Part shown: positions 1 through 8,422 of the stretch, piece after piece
How positions within the stretch are numbered: the first letter of the stretch is position 1
Layout of the letters: the number at the start of each line of letters is the position of its first letter
Assembly (NCBI RefSeq): GCF_023502325.1
Contig: NZ_JAMFLZ010000004.1
Span: forward strand, 124,001 to 188,000
DNA: 64,000 nucleotides
Origin: Wocania_A spongiicola
Lineage (GTDB): Bacteria > Bacteroidota > Bacteroidia > Flavobacteriales > Flavobacteriaceae
Reading direction: 5' to 3'
The notes under the pieces: generated by a model
Databases searched by the model: none
What the model was told of the DNA's origin: nothing
The model's input: only the letters and a program-made list of their open reading frames with translations
Position numbers and translations under genes: made by a program

Positions 1-99
1 ATTTACACTTTTTGAAGCGTGCTTAACTGCTTTTTTAGTTGCATCTTCCCAACTTTTATCTGAGTTTGATAAAATCTCAATTACTTTTAATACTGCCAT
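1..99 (-). CDS. Dodecin family protein (partial, C-terminus beyond window)
   Basis: Reading leftward from the ATG at 99 gives 33 residues beginning MAVLKVIEILSNS and continuing with DKSWEDATKKAVKHASKSV. This is the classic dodecin N-terminus: a short beta strand followed by the S-x-KSWEDA helix. Dodecins are proteins of about 65-70 residues that form hollow 12-mers and store flavin or a CoA/FMN ligand in the cytosol. Roughly half the protein is visible, because the gene runs off the left edge. It is an isolated start, with a gap of about 108 bp to the end of the Nfu-like gene upstream on the same strand, so it may be read from that gene's transcript or from its own promoter. I see no clear promoter. 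Confidence 0.85.
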   Translation of the reverse strand, partial: MAVLKVIEILSNSDKSWEDATKKAVKHASKSVN

Positions 100-207
100 G
101 ATTTATTTTTTTAAGGTTATAATTTAGCTACCTGTTCTAATTTAAGATAGTTGTTTTTTTGACACAGTTAAATCTAAAAAGTCACCAAATAAAAAATCAC
201 ACCAAAT

Positions 208-1110
208 TTATCCATTTATAGCTTCAACCATGTTTACTTTTCCAGGAAGCATTTCTTTTAGCATATTTTCAATACCACTTTTTAATGTGTAGGTTGACGA
301 TGGACAACCACTACACGCGCCTTGAAGCATAACACTTACGTTTTTACTTTCAGCATCATAAGAAATAAATTGAATGTTACCGCCATCACTAGCTACAGCT
401 GGTTTCACATACTCTTCAAGAATATTTACAATTTGTTTGGAAGTGTCATCCATATTTTCAAATTGATTGTCTAATTGAGTTGTCGATTTTTTCAGAGCTT
501 CTGCAGCATTTGGTAGCACAACTTCTTTCCCATTTTCAATATAATTTCTAATAAACTCACGAAGCTCGACAGTTATATCTTGCCATTCTGCCATATCGTA
601 CTTTGTAATAGAGACATAGTTTTCGTCAATAAAAACACTTTTTACAAACGGGAAATGAAACAATTCAGTAGCTAATGGTGATAATTTTGCATCATCGATT
701 GAAGTGAATTCAAAAAGAGTAGTTACTATTTTTTTATTTGCAACAAACTTCATTGCAGAAGGGTTTGGGGTACTTTCAGCATAAACAGTTACTGGAACTT
801 TTTTAGATGTTGCAGTTTCTTCAACCACAATACCACCATTATTTAAATAAGTTTCAATTTGTTCAGCAACTTCATCTTTAACATCATTCCATTCAACAAT
901 GTCATAGCGCTCTACAGCAACAAAATTACCAGAGACATATACTTTTTTTACAAAGGGTAAGTAAAATAATTGTTGCGCTAAAGGCGATGATTTAGCCTCA
1001 TCAATATTGTTAAACTCAAAGCTTTGATGCTTGGTTATAAATTGATTTACCTCAAATTTTACTATGGCGTTATTGGTTGTTTCTTGCACAGAAACCTTGA
1101 AATTGTTCAT
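208..1110 (-). CDS. NifU/Nfu-type iron-sulfur cluster scaffold protein
   Basis: This 300-residue cytosolic protein is predicted to carry or assemble Fe-S clusters for delivery to apoproteins. It has two consecutive Nfu N-terminal domains (about residues 1-95 and 105-195), each ending in a V-x-x-YDxxEW-type segment. The second carries the diagnostic ESTPNPSAMKF motif. A C-terminal NifU domain (about 215-300) has the cluster-binding CxxC in GACSGCPSS. The ORF can be extended upstream by 16 codons, but the ATG at 1110 begins MNNFKVSVQ, where the domain starts, so that start is chosen. Two N-terminal domains instead of the single one in human NFU1-type proteins are typical of flavobacterial homologues as I know them. 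It is monocistronic or shares a transcript with the downstream dodecin. Confidence 0.9.
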   Translation of the reverse strand: MNNFKVSVQETTNNAIVKFEVNQFITKHQSFEFNNIDEAKSSPLAQQLFYLPFVKKVYVSGNFVAVERYDIVEWNDVKDEVAEQIETYLNNGGIVVEETATSKKVPVTVYAESTPNPSAMKFVANKKIVTTLFEFTSIDDAKLSPLATELFHFPFVKSVFIDENYVSITKYDMAEWQDITVELREFIRNYIENGKEVVLPNAAEALKKSTTQLDNQFENMDDTSKQIVNILEEYVKPAVASDGGNIQFISYDAESKNVSVMLQGACSGCPSSTYTLKSGIENMLKEMLPGKVNMVEAING

Positions 1111-1272
1111 TTTAGCTAATTTTTTGTAAAAATACAAAAGAAACTTTGAGATATACATATATTTGAAGCTTTGTGCTAAATATTATTGGTTCAAAAAAAC
1201 AATTTATTTTTTAGGGTTAAATGCTACTAAACTGTTTTTATAAGACTATGTAGTGTTTAATTTAAATTGACT

Positions 1273-4200
1273 ATGAAAAACGTTTTACTAATTGTATTTT
1301 TTATTTGTTTATCTGTAGCAAGTTATGGGCAAATTATAAGTGTAAATAACCCTGCTGATGCAGAATCAAGTTTTTCTTTAGATAAGCTTGTTGAAGATAT
1401 TTTAATATCTAGTGAGTGTTCTACCGTTGATACTTTTTCTTCTCAAGTTAGTGGTACGCCAACTCAAACAAGTACAAAGAGTTATGGTTATTTTAAAAAA
1501 CCTGTTGGAAGCTCTTTTCCTTTTGATGAAGGGATTATAATAACATCAGGAAGAGCTTTTGAAGCAGGTAATACAATTGTTACACCCCCAGTAGGAACCG
1601 CACATCCTGATAATATTAACGGACTTGGTGGCGATGCAGATTTACAAACAGCATTAGGGATAATAAACACTTTTGATGCTACTTATGTGAAATTTAATTT
1701 TGTTCCGTTAGTAAACACAATTAGCTTCCGTTTTTTAATGGCATCTGAAGAGTACGATGGTGCAACCGAATGTAGTTTTGCTGATAGCTTTGCTTTTTTA
1801 TTAAGAGAAGTAGGTACAACTAAATATCAAAATTTAGCAGTATTACCTAATGGGCAAAGAGTAAGTGTAAGAAATATTAATAATGCAGCTGCTTGTAGAG
1901 CTAACACCGAATTTTTTGAAGGTTATAATATACCAGACACTAATTACGGAGGGCGAACTAAAGTGCTTACAGCAAGCGCAGCAGTTGACCCTAATAAAAC
2001 TTATGAAATAAAAATAGTTGTAGCTGATCAAGGTGATTCTCAATGGGACTCTGCTATATTTTTAGAGGCTGGAAGTTTTGATATTGGAGGTAACCTAGGT
2101 GTAGACAAAACTATTAAGGGAGGAAATCCTGCTTGTAGTGGTAAGCTTTTTGAGTTGGATGCTACTTTAGCTATACCAGGAACAACATATAAATGGTTTA
2201 AAGACGGTGTAGAAATCCCTGGAGAAACAAATCCAACATACAATGTTGCAACTGAAGGAACTTATTCGGTACAAATTGATGTTGCGGCAGGATGTAGTTC
2301 AACAGATGATATTATTGTTCAATTTACTACAAATCCAGTAGTATCTGCTCCACCAGAAAATATTGTTTTGTGTGAATCGGATAACGATTTAACAGAAATC
2401 TTTGATTTTTCAGCAAACGAAGCTTTAGTTTTAGGTAGTCAAGCAGCGGCAGATTTTCCTATTAGTTTTCATACTAGTCAAACAGATGCTGATGCTAATC
2501 AAAATCCTATTGCAACACCTAACACGTATACCAATACAACACAAAATGAAACCATTTGGATTCGTATTGCAGATAAAACACAAACTTGTTTTGAAGTTGC
2601 AAGTTTTAATATTACTGTAAATAAAGAATCAATAGCTAATAAACCAATAGATTATGAGCTTTGTGATGATGCAAATGATGGTGACGATACGAATGAAATT
2701 GTAATTTTTGATTTGTCTACAAAAATAAATGAAGTACTAGGGTCTCAGCCATCTACAGATTATGATATTAAATTTTATAATTCTCAAGTTGATGCTGATG
2801 CTGCAATTGTAGGAACTGAGATTACATCGCCAATTCAAAACACAAGTAATCCACAAATCATTTACGCAAGAATAGAAAACAAAGGAAATACTAGTTGTTA
2901 TGATACAACTACTTTTAATTTAGTAGTAAACCCATTGCCAACAGTAAACCCTATAGTTACCTTAACTCAGTGTGATAATGATACTGATGGTTTTTCAAAT
3001 TTTAATTTAACTGAAGCCAATACAATACTGTCAAACAATTCAGTAAACGAAACTTTTACTTATTATTTAAGTGATGCTGATGCTCAAGGTGGTTTAGTTG
3101 CAAATCAAATTACAAACTTTATTAATTACCCAAATCCAACGGCACTTAGTAGTGTGGTTTATTCAAGAATTGAAAATGCTAAAGGTTGCTACCGTACGGC
3201 AAGAATAGATTTAGTAGTTAGTGCTACTCAAATACCGTCAACATTTAATTTGACATATCAAGTTTGTGATGATAAACTTATTGATAATAATAATACTAAT
3301 GGTATCGCTGCTTTTGATTTTAGTGATGCCGAACAACAAATAAAAAATCTTTTTCCTAGTAGTGGACAAAATACCACAATAACTTACTATACTAATGAAG
3401 CTGATGCTTTATCTGAAACTAATGCAATTATAGACATTAGTAACCATAGAAATGACACTTCAGCAAATACACAACAAATATATGTACGTGTAGATAGCGA
3501 TGTTGTTAATGCTTGTTTAGGATTGGGGAGCCATATTACTTTAACGGTTAACCCATTACCAGTACTAAATACAATTGATGATTATGTGTTGTGTAGCGAT
3601 ACAGATTTTACTGTTTTTGATTTGCCAACAAAAGATGTTGAAGTCATTGGAACACAAACCAAGGCTATTTTAATAAGTTATCATCTTACTGAACAAGATG
3701 CAATTGACAATATAGCGATAGCTAATAGTAGTACTTATTCAAATATAAGTAATCCGCAACAAATATTTGTTCGTGCTCAATTTGATGAAAATGGAAATGG
3801 AGTGGCAGATGCCAATGAATGCTTCAGTACCGATATGAGTTTTAACCTTGTTGTAAATTATAATCCAACTATATTTCAACCAGATGATATTCGAATTTGT
3901 AGTGACATTGTAACAACAGATTATGATTTAACTGTTAGGGAAAATCAAATTACTGGAGGTGATACATCTATTGTATTATCATATTTTGAGACTCAATTAG
4001 ATTTGGATAATAATAACCCAATCACAGCCCCAACCGTATACACCAATACAGTTTTAGATAGAGATATTTTAGTTTTAGCTACAGGTTCAAATACTTGTAC
4101 GTCTACAACAACATTATCTTTAAAAACAATTATTTATGACAATTTAAATAAAAACCCTTCTCCTATAGAAGAATGTGAAGTTGATAATGATGGCTTTGAT

Positions 4201-5232
4201 TTTTTCGATGTTACAAGACGAGAAACAGAAATTTTAAACGGACTTAGCGCAGCGGATTTTAGTTTTACTTATTATGAAAATGAGGCCGATGCCATTGCTG
4301 GAAATAGTAATACAATACCTAATAGTATTAGTTTTGAAAACACAGAGGCAGTGACCCAAACTATTTACGTAAGAGTATTACCAAATGCAAATGAGTGCTT
4401 TATAGTGGTTCCTATAAATCTAGTAGTAAACCCAGTTCCAGAAATAGGTATTGAAGAAGAGTATGTAATTTGCTTAAATAGTAATAATGACGTTATAGCT
4501 CCTGAAAACGCAACATTATTGAGTAATCCCCCAATCGATACACAATTAAATACTACAGATTATACATTCCAATGGTATAATGGAACAGAAGCTGAGGTAA
4601 ATGCAGATCCTATAGGTACAGTAATAACTGGAGCTACAAATGCTCAGTTTACACCAGTAGTGGTTGGTAATTATACTGTATTTGCAACTAATATAGCAAC
4701 GGGATGTAGAATTCCTGCAAGCACCTTGGTTGTTGGGTCGTATCCACCAGAGAGTATGTCAGTAGAATTATTGAGCACATCTTTTTCAGACAATAATATT
4801 ATAGAAGTGACAGTTATAGGTGTTGGTGAATATGAATATAGGCTAAATTCTGGTTCGTGGCAGAGTTCTAATGTATTTGAACGATTAACTGGGGGAGAAC
4901 ATACGGTATATGTACGCGATTTATTAAATTGTAACGAAATTTCAGAAATGCAGATTGTGATTGATTACCCTAAATATTTTACACCTAATGGTGATGGTGT
5001 ACATGACACATGGAATATTAAAGGAATAGCAACTCAACCTAATGCAGAAATTTATATATTTGACAGATATGGTAAGCTATTAAAACAGTTAAACCCTAAA
5101 GGGTTAGGATGGAATGGAACGTTTAATGGGCAAAAATTTCCAACAGGAGATTATTGGTTTGTAGTAAAATATAATGAACCGCTTGATAACACACAAAAAG
5201 AGTTTAGATCGCATTTTACCTTGAAAAGATAA
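1273..5232 (+). CDS. T9SS type-B sorting domain protein, choice-of-anchor L, repetitive adhesin-like
   Basis: A 1319-residue secreted protein starting at the ATG at 1273; a TTG two codons upstream is ignored because the signal peptide MKNVLLIVFFICLSVASYGQ begins at the ATG. Residues about 30-275 form a choice-of-anchor L domain (FLMASEEYDG; VVADQGDSQWDSAIFLEAGSF). Residues about 275-350 look Ig-like. Seven divergent modules of about 90-100 residues follow, each with a C-[DSE]-x-D opening, a YY/FxxxxDAD segment and a closing NLVVNP-like strand, then another Ig-like stretch. The last 85 residues (YFTPNGDGVHDTWNI ... FDRYGK ... GWNGTFNG ... PTGDYWFVV) are the type-B (gliding-associated) C-terminal sorting signal. 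By family knowledge it is exported through T9SS and exposed or shed at the cell surface. The next gene, a PorP/SprF homologue, starts 9 bp downstream. Ligand unknown. Confidence 0.92.
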   Translation: MKNVLLIVFFICLSVASYGQIISVNNPADAESSFSLDKLVEDILISSECSTVDTFSSQVSGTPTQTSTKSYGYFKKPVGSSFPFDEGIIITSGRAFEAGNTIVTPPVGTAHPDNINGLGGDADLQTALGIINTFDATYVKFNFVPLVNTISFRFLMASEEYDGATECSFADSFAFLLREVGTTKYQNLAVLPNGQRVSVRNINNAAACRANTEFFEGYNIPDTNYGGRTKVLTASAAVDPNKTYEIKIVVADQGDSQWDSAIFLEAGSFDIGGNLGVDKTIKGGNPACSGKLFELDATLAIPGTTYKWFKDGVEIPGETNPTYNVATEGTYSVQIDVAAGCSSTDDIIVQFTTNPVVSAPPENIVLCESDNDLTEIFDFSANEALVLGSQAAADFPISFHTSQTDADANQNPIATPNTYTNTTQNETIWIRIADKTQTCFEVASFNITVNKESIANKPIDYELCDDANDGDDTNEIVIFDLSTKINEVLGSQPSTDYDIKFYNSQVDADAAIVGTEITSPIQNTSNPQIIYARIENKGNTSCYDTTTFNLVVNPLPTVNPIVTLTQCDNDTDGFSNFNLTEANTILSNNSVNETFTYYLSDADAQGGLVANQITNFINYPNPTALSSVVYSRIENAKGCYRTARIDLVVSATQIPSTFNLTYQVCDDKLIDNNNTNGIAAFDFSDAEQQIKNLFPSSGQNTTITYYTNEADALSETNAIIDISNHRNDTSANTQQIYVRVDSDVVNACLGLGSHITLTVNPLPVLNTIDDYVLCSDTDFTVFDLPTKDVEVIGTQTKAILISYHLTEQDAIDNIAIANSSTYSNISNPQQIFVRAQFDENGNGVADANECFSTDMSFNLVVNYNPTIFQPDDIRICSDIVTTDYDLTVRENQITGGDTSIVLSYFETQLDLDNNNPITAPTVYTNTVLDRDILVLATGSNTCTSTTTLSLKTIIYDNLNKNPSPIEECEVDNDGFDFFDVTRRETEILNGLSAADFSFTYYENEADAIAGNSNTIPNSISFENTEAVTQTIYVRVLPNANECFIVVPINLVVNPVPEIGIEEEYVICLNSNNDVIAPENATLLSNPPIDTQLNTTDYTFQWYNGTEAEVNADPIGTVITGATNAQFTPVVVGNYTVFATNIATGCRIPASTLVVGSYPPESMSVELLSTSFSDNNIIEVTVIGVGEYEYRLNSGSWQSSNVFERLTGGEHTVYVRDLLNCNEISEMQIVIDYPKYFTPNGDGVHDTWNIKGIATQPNAEIYIFDRYGKLLKQLNPKGLGWNGTFNGQKFPTGDYWFVVKYNEPLDNTQKEFRSHFTLKR

Positions 5233-5241
5233 AATTATAGT

Positions 5242-6246
5242 ATGAAAATAAAACATATTTTTATAGTAATTATAGGAGTGTTGAGCACCCAAATTGCAAC
5301 TTCGCAAGAAGGATTGCCTATATATACAGATTATTTAACAGATAATTATTACCTCATTCACCCGTCAATGGCAGGTATAGCTAATTGTTCGAAAATTAGA
5401 CTTACATCACGCCAACAATGGTTTGGACATGAAGATGCTCCAAGACTTACTACGTTAAGTTTAAACGGAAGAATAGGCGATACACCTTCTGCAATTGGAG
5501 GTATTTTGTATACAGATAGAAATGGATACCATTCACAAACTGGAGCATATGCTACCTATGCACATCACCTTTTATTTTCCAGAAACGAAGTAGATTTAAA
5601 TATGCTGTCTTTTGGTTTAAGCGCAGGGTTTATTCAATATAAGTTAGATGAAACTTCATTTTTATTTGATGGACCAGATGATATTATTGACGGTATTGTT
5701 CAAAACGAAACTAATTTTAATATCGACATAGGCTTTTCATACCATTATTTAGATTACTATGCGCATGCTACAGTAAAAAACGTATTAAAAAACGCAGGGA
5801 TTAATGATGACCCTAATATAACAAGTAACTTAAGGAAATATTTGTTTTCTGTTGGAGGAATCTTTGGTAAATTAGGGAGCGAATGGAGTTATGAACCTTC
5901 GTTGATGTTTCAATATAGAGATGCAACTCAAGAAGCTTCAATTGATATTAATGCTAAGGTTTATAAAGAAATGGATTTTGGTAAAATTTGGGGAGGCTTA
6001 TCATTCAGACAAAGTTCTGATGGTGCTGAGTATATTACTACCTCCAATACTATAAAAAGTCAAAAACTACAGCAAATAACGCCAATATTAGGAGTTGATT
6101 ATAAGCAATTTATGTTTGCTTATACATATACTTATCAAACCAACTCGTTAGTGTTTACCAACGGAGGGTTTCACCAATTAACCTTAGGGTATAATTTTGC
6201 TTGTAGAAGAAAACAATACGATTGTAAATGTCCTGCTGTAAATTAA
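5242..6246 (+). CDS. PorP/SprF family type IX secretion outer-membrane protein
   Basis: A 334-residue beta-barrel protein with a signal peptide (MKIKHIFIVIIGVLSTQIATSQ). The family hallmark after it is YTDYLTDNYYLIHPSMAGI, with SRQQWFGHEDAP shortly after. Repeated amphipathic strands and a C-terminal GYNFACRRKQYDCKCPAVN follow. SprF-like proteins act at the outer membrane with T9SS. In Flavobacterium, SprF is needed for secretion of its adjacent type-B cargo SprB. Its position 9 bp after a type-B CTD gene, with a strong terminator right behind it, points to a dedicated cargo/partner operon. It is a paralogue of PorP rather than the core PorP, which usually lies with porK-N. I therefore give no symbol. 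Confidence 0.9.
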   Translation: MKIKHIFIVIIGVLSTQIATSQEGLPIYTDYLTDNYYLIHPSMAGIANCSKIRLTSRQQWFGHEDAPRLTTLSLNGRIGDTPSAIGGILYTDRNGYHSQTGAYATYAHHLLFSRNEVDLNMLSFGLSAGFIQYKLDETSFLFDGPDDIIDGIVQNETNFNIDIGFSYHYLDYYAHATVKNVLKNAGINDDPNITSNLRKYLFSVGGIFGKLGSEWSYEPSLMFQYRDATQEASIDINAKVYKEMDFGKIWGGLSFRQSSDGAEYITTSNTIKSQKLQQITPILGVDYKQFMFAYTYTYQTNSLVFTNGGFHQLTLGYNFACRRKQYDCKCPAVN

Positions 6247-6281
6247 AAAAAGAGGCTCGTATAACGAGCCTCTTTTTTTTA
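6245..6281. terminator. Bidirectional intrinsic terminator
   Basis: A perfect 10-bp stem, AGAGGCTCGT / ACGAGCCTCT with loop ATA (6251-6273), is flanked by an A-run on the left and eight T on the right. It lies between the convergent SprF-like and VWA genes and can stop transcription from both sides. Confidence 0.92.
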
Positions 6282-7436
6282 ATTCCAAGTATACTTTTTC
6301 TTTTTAGCTTGCTCTTTTATGGCTTTTGTCATTGCGTTTTCTAGCCCATTTGAGTTTTCTTTTTTATGATCTAGAATATAGAGTTTTCGTTTTTTATTTA
6401 ACTCTTGAATTTTGTTTTGAATGCTTTCCCGTTCTTTTCGTTTTTCAGCAACATAAGCTTTAATTTCAGTTTCAGATTTACCTTTTAAAACTTCTGGTAA
6501 TTGACTTTTTTCTAAATCATCATATTTGAAATTTTCTTCTCTCTCTGCATCGACTAAATCCCAAGATTTATTTTTATATAAATGTGAGCTTTTGCTTACT
6601 GTTCTACTAACAGCATTAGCTTTACTGTATAAACCAGCATTAGTATCCTGCTCAGCTTGAAGAGCCATTTTTTGTCTGCCAGCATGTCCATAAATAACAT
6701 AAGTTTTATTCAGTTTTTGATTTAAAATTAAAATATCGTCATCATAAGGCGATGCTATATGTACAGTGGCATTGTTTTGGTTTATAGCCATATAGTCGCC
6801 GTTAGTTAAGCTTGCCCCATCTTTCCAACGGCTAGAAATACCTTGTTGGTAATCACCACAAAAAATAGTATTAATGGTAACATTTTTTTCTTTAGCATTA
6901 GTTGAGGCATCTTTATAATGAATTTTTCCTTGTGTAAAAGGTTCATTACCTGCAATAAAAATAAGCTTTAAATCATCTGGATTATCACCCCATTTTAGTT
7001 GATTTAATGAAGTTTGAATAACTTGCCCACAATACTCTTCACCACCATTTGTAGTTAACGAAAATAGTTCTTTTGAAATTTCATCTAGATCTTCGCTAAA
7101 AGTTAAAACCTGTCTTATATAACCTTCGTCTCCATTTAACCTGTCGTTTCCGTATTCATATAAAGCAATTTGTAAATTTGGTTTACTATCATGGCATTTT
7201 GCATACGATAACTCATTTACAATATCCCAAAGTTGGGCTTTTGCTTGATCTATTAACCCATCCATACTATTGCTAGTGTCTAATAAAAGAGCAACTTTTA
7301 TGTATTGTTTACTAGGTTTATGTGCTGTTATTTGTACTTGCGCGTAATTGGTATTTACTTTTTTATTATTTGCATTACAGGCTGTAAATCCCATTAGCAA
7401 CATGCTAAAAAGAAATATTTTAAAGTGTGTTTTCAT
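6279..7436 (-). CDS. VWA-domain lipoprotein
   Basis: A 385-residue protein with a lipoprotein signal (MKTHFKIFLFSMLLMGFTAC; lipobox Cys20), so probably anchored on the periplasmic side of a membrane. A von Willebrand factor A domain covers about residues 45-240. The MIDAS motif DTSNS is at 53-57, with further acidic/Thr positions in the SLTTNGGEEYCG and FIAGNEPFTQ segments. The last 120 residues are highly charged, Lys/Glu-rich and predicted coiled coil, ending KKKKYTWN. VWA domains usually mediate metal-dependent protein contacts; the partner is unknown. It is downstream of a SIMPL-domain gene on the same strand (57-bp gap containing a weak hairpin), so the two may be co-transcribed. Confidence 0.85.
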   Translation of the reverse strand: MKTHFKIFLFSMLLMGFTACNANNKKVNTNYAQVQITAHKPSKQYIKVALLLDTSNSMDGLIDQAKAQLWDIVNELSYAKCHDSKPNLQIALYEYGNDRLNGDEGYIRQVLTFSEDLDEISKELFSLTTNGGEEYCGQVIQTSLNQLKWGDNPDDLKLIFIAGNEPFTQGKIHYKDASTNAKEKNVTINTIFCGDYQQGISSRWKDGASLTNGDYMAINQNNATVHIASPYDDDILILNQKLNKTYVIYGHAGRQKMALQAEQDTNAGLYSKANAVSRTVSKSSHLYKNKSWDLVDAEREENFKYDDLEKSQLPEVLKGKSETEIKAYVAEKRKERESIQNKIQELNKKRKLYILDHKKENSNGLENAMTKAIKEQAKKKKYTWN

Positions 7437-7474
7437 AATAATATTGTTTTTTTGATTAATGATAGTTTTACCAA

Positions 7475-7496
7475 ATGCCCATCATGGGCTTTTTTA
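7475..7496. terminator. Weak hairpin between SIMPL and VWA genes
   Basis: GCCCAT-C-ATGGGC (7477-7489) is followed by a T-run only in plus orientation. In the minus direction, which the genes use, the T tail is poor. It may attenuate rather than end the transcript. Confidence 0.35.
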
Positions 7497-8213
7497 ATTT
7501 AATGAGAATTTTGCCTTAACTGAGGCTGCTATTGTAATAGTTTTAATGTTTAAATCTTGAATTTTTTCTTGTTTGCCCCTTGAACCATAAATGTTACTAT
7601 AGCCTCTAATAACAATACCATTTGCGTTACCATTTAATCTGTTTAAGTTATTTGTAGCTTGTTCTTGAACAAATAAGGCTTTCCCTATGGTTTGATTAAT
7701 TACCGTTGCATAATCATTAGCTTTTTCTTTAGCTACTTTAAGGGCTTTTAACTTAGTGTCTCTTCTTATTTTTTCAATATCAGAATGACTTGTTTTAGTG
7801 ATATGAATATTAGAAACATCAATTCTATCTAAAGCTTGATATACTTTGCCTAGAGTTTCGCCATCGTTTACAATTAATTCATAATGTTTCTTTTTTGTTA
7901 CTTTATCATCGCCTAAAAACTTTCTTTTGTAGTATCCATTAAAATCCAAAATGGAGAAATTTTTGTCTAAATCTATATTTAAAGATTTTAAAATTGTTAT
8001 CATTTGATTTTCTTGTTGCTCAATACTTATTTTGCCTTTTTTGTCATTTTCATCAAGTTCAATGTTTAAATAGATTTCATTGGGAATAATTTCAGTTTCT
8101 ATTTGCCCTGTGACTTCAATGTATGGCTGATCGATAAAATTTTTTTCTCCGTTTTGAGAAAAAGACACGATTGTAAATAAAAGGGCAAAAAAAAGGTGAT
8201 TTGTAATTTTCAT
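7494..8213 (-). CDS. SIMPL domain-containing (DUF541) periplasmic protein
   Basis: A 239-residue exported protein with signal peptide MKITNHLFFALLFTIVSFSQ. The body matches the SIMPL/DUF541 family (BP26/OMP28-like). It opens with YIEVTGQIETEIIPNEIYLNIEL, has a central helical segment with the KLKALKVAKEKANDYATVINQ pattern, and ends in a beta strand (TITIAASVKAKFSL). Family members are periplasmic or outer-membrane-associated and have been linked to oxidative stress defence (E. coli YggE), but the biochemical activity is not established. It is divergent from the TPR histidine kinase gene and upstream of the VWA lipoprotein gene. Length and fold are normal for the family. Confidence 0.88.
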   Translation of the reverse strand: MKITNHLFFALLFTIVSFSQNGEKNFIDQPYIEVTGQIETEIIPNEIYLNIELDENDKKGKISIEQQENQMITILKSLNIDLDKNFSILDFNGYYKRKFLGDDKVTKKKHYELIVNDGETLGKVYQALDRIDVSNIHITKTSHSDIEKIRRDTKLKALKVAKEKANDYATVINQTIGKALFVQEQATNNLNRLNGNANGIVIRGYSNIYGSRGKQEKIQDLNIKTITIAASVKAKFSLN

Positions 8214-8422
8214 AAGATTATTGTTTTCTGATTAACAGTGTAAAACTAAAAGCAACTTTTTTCTTAAAAAAAGAGGAATGAGTTAAATAGTAATTTGGAT
8301 GAGTAAACAAAACTTTTGATTGGGTAAAAGATACTTTTTCAACATAAAAACATGAACAATTGTAAAATGACCATTTTATTATAACAAAGAAAGTGCGTAA
8401 GTTTATCTATTATAAAGTAACC

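Noticed and set aside
1145..1165. Promoter TTTG ... TATATTTG upstream of the T9SS cargo gene
   Set aside because: The -7 box matches, but the TTTG is only 9 bp away and the start codon is more than 100 bp downstream.
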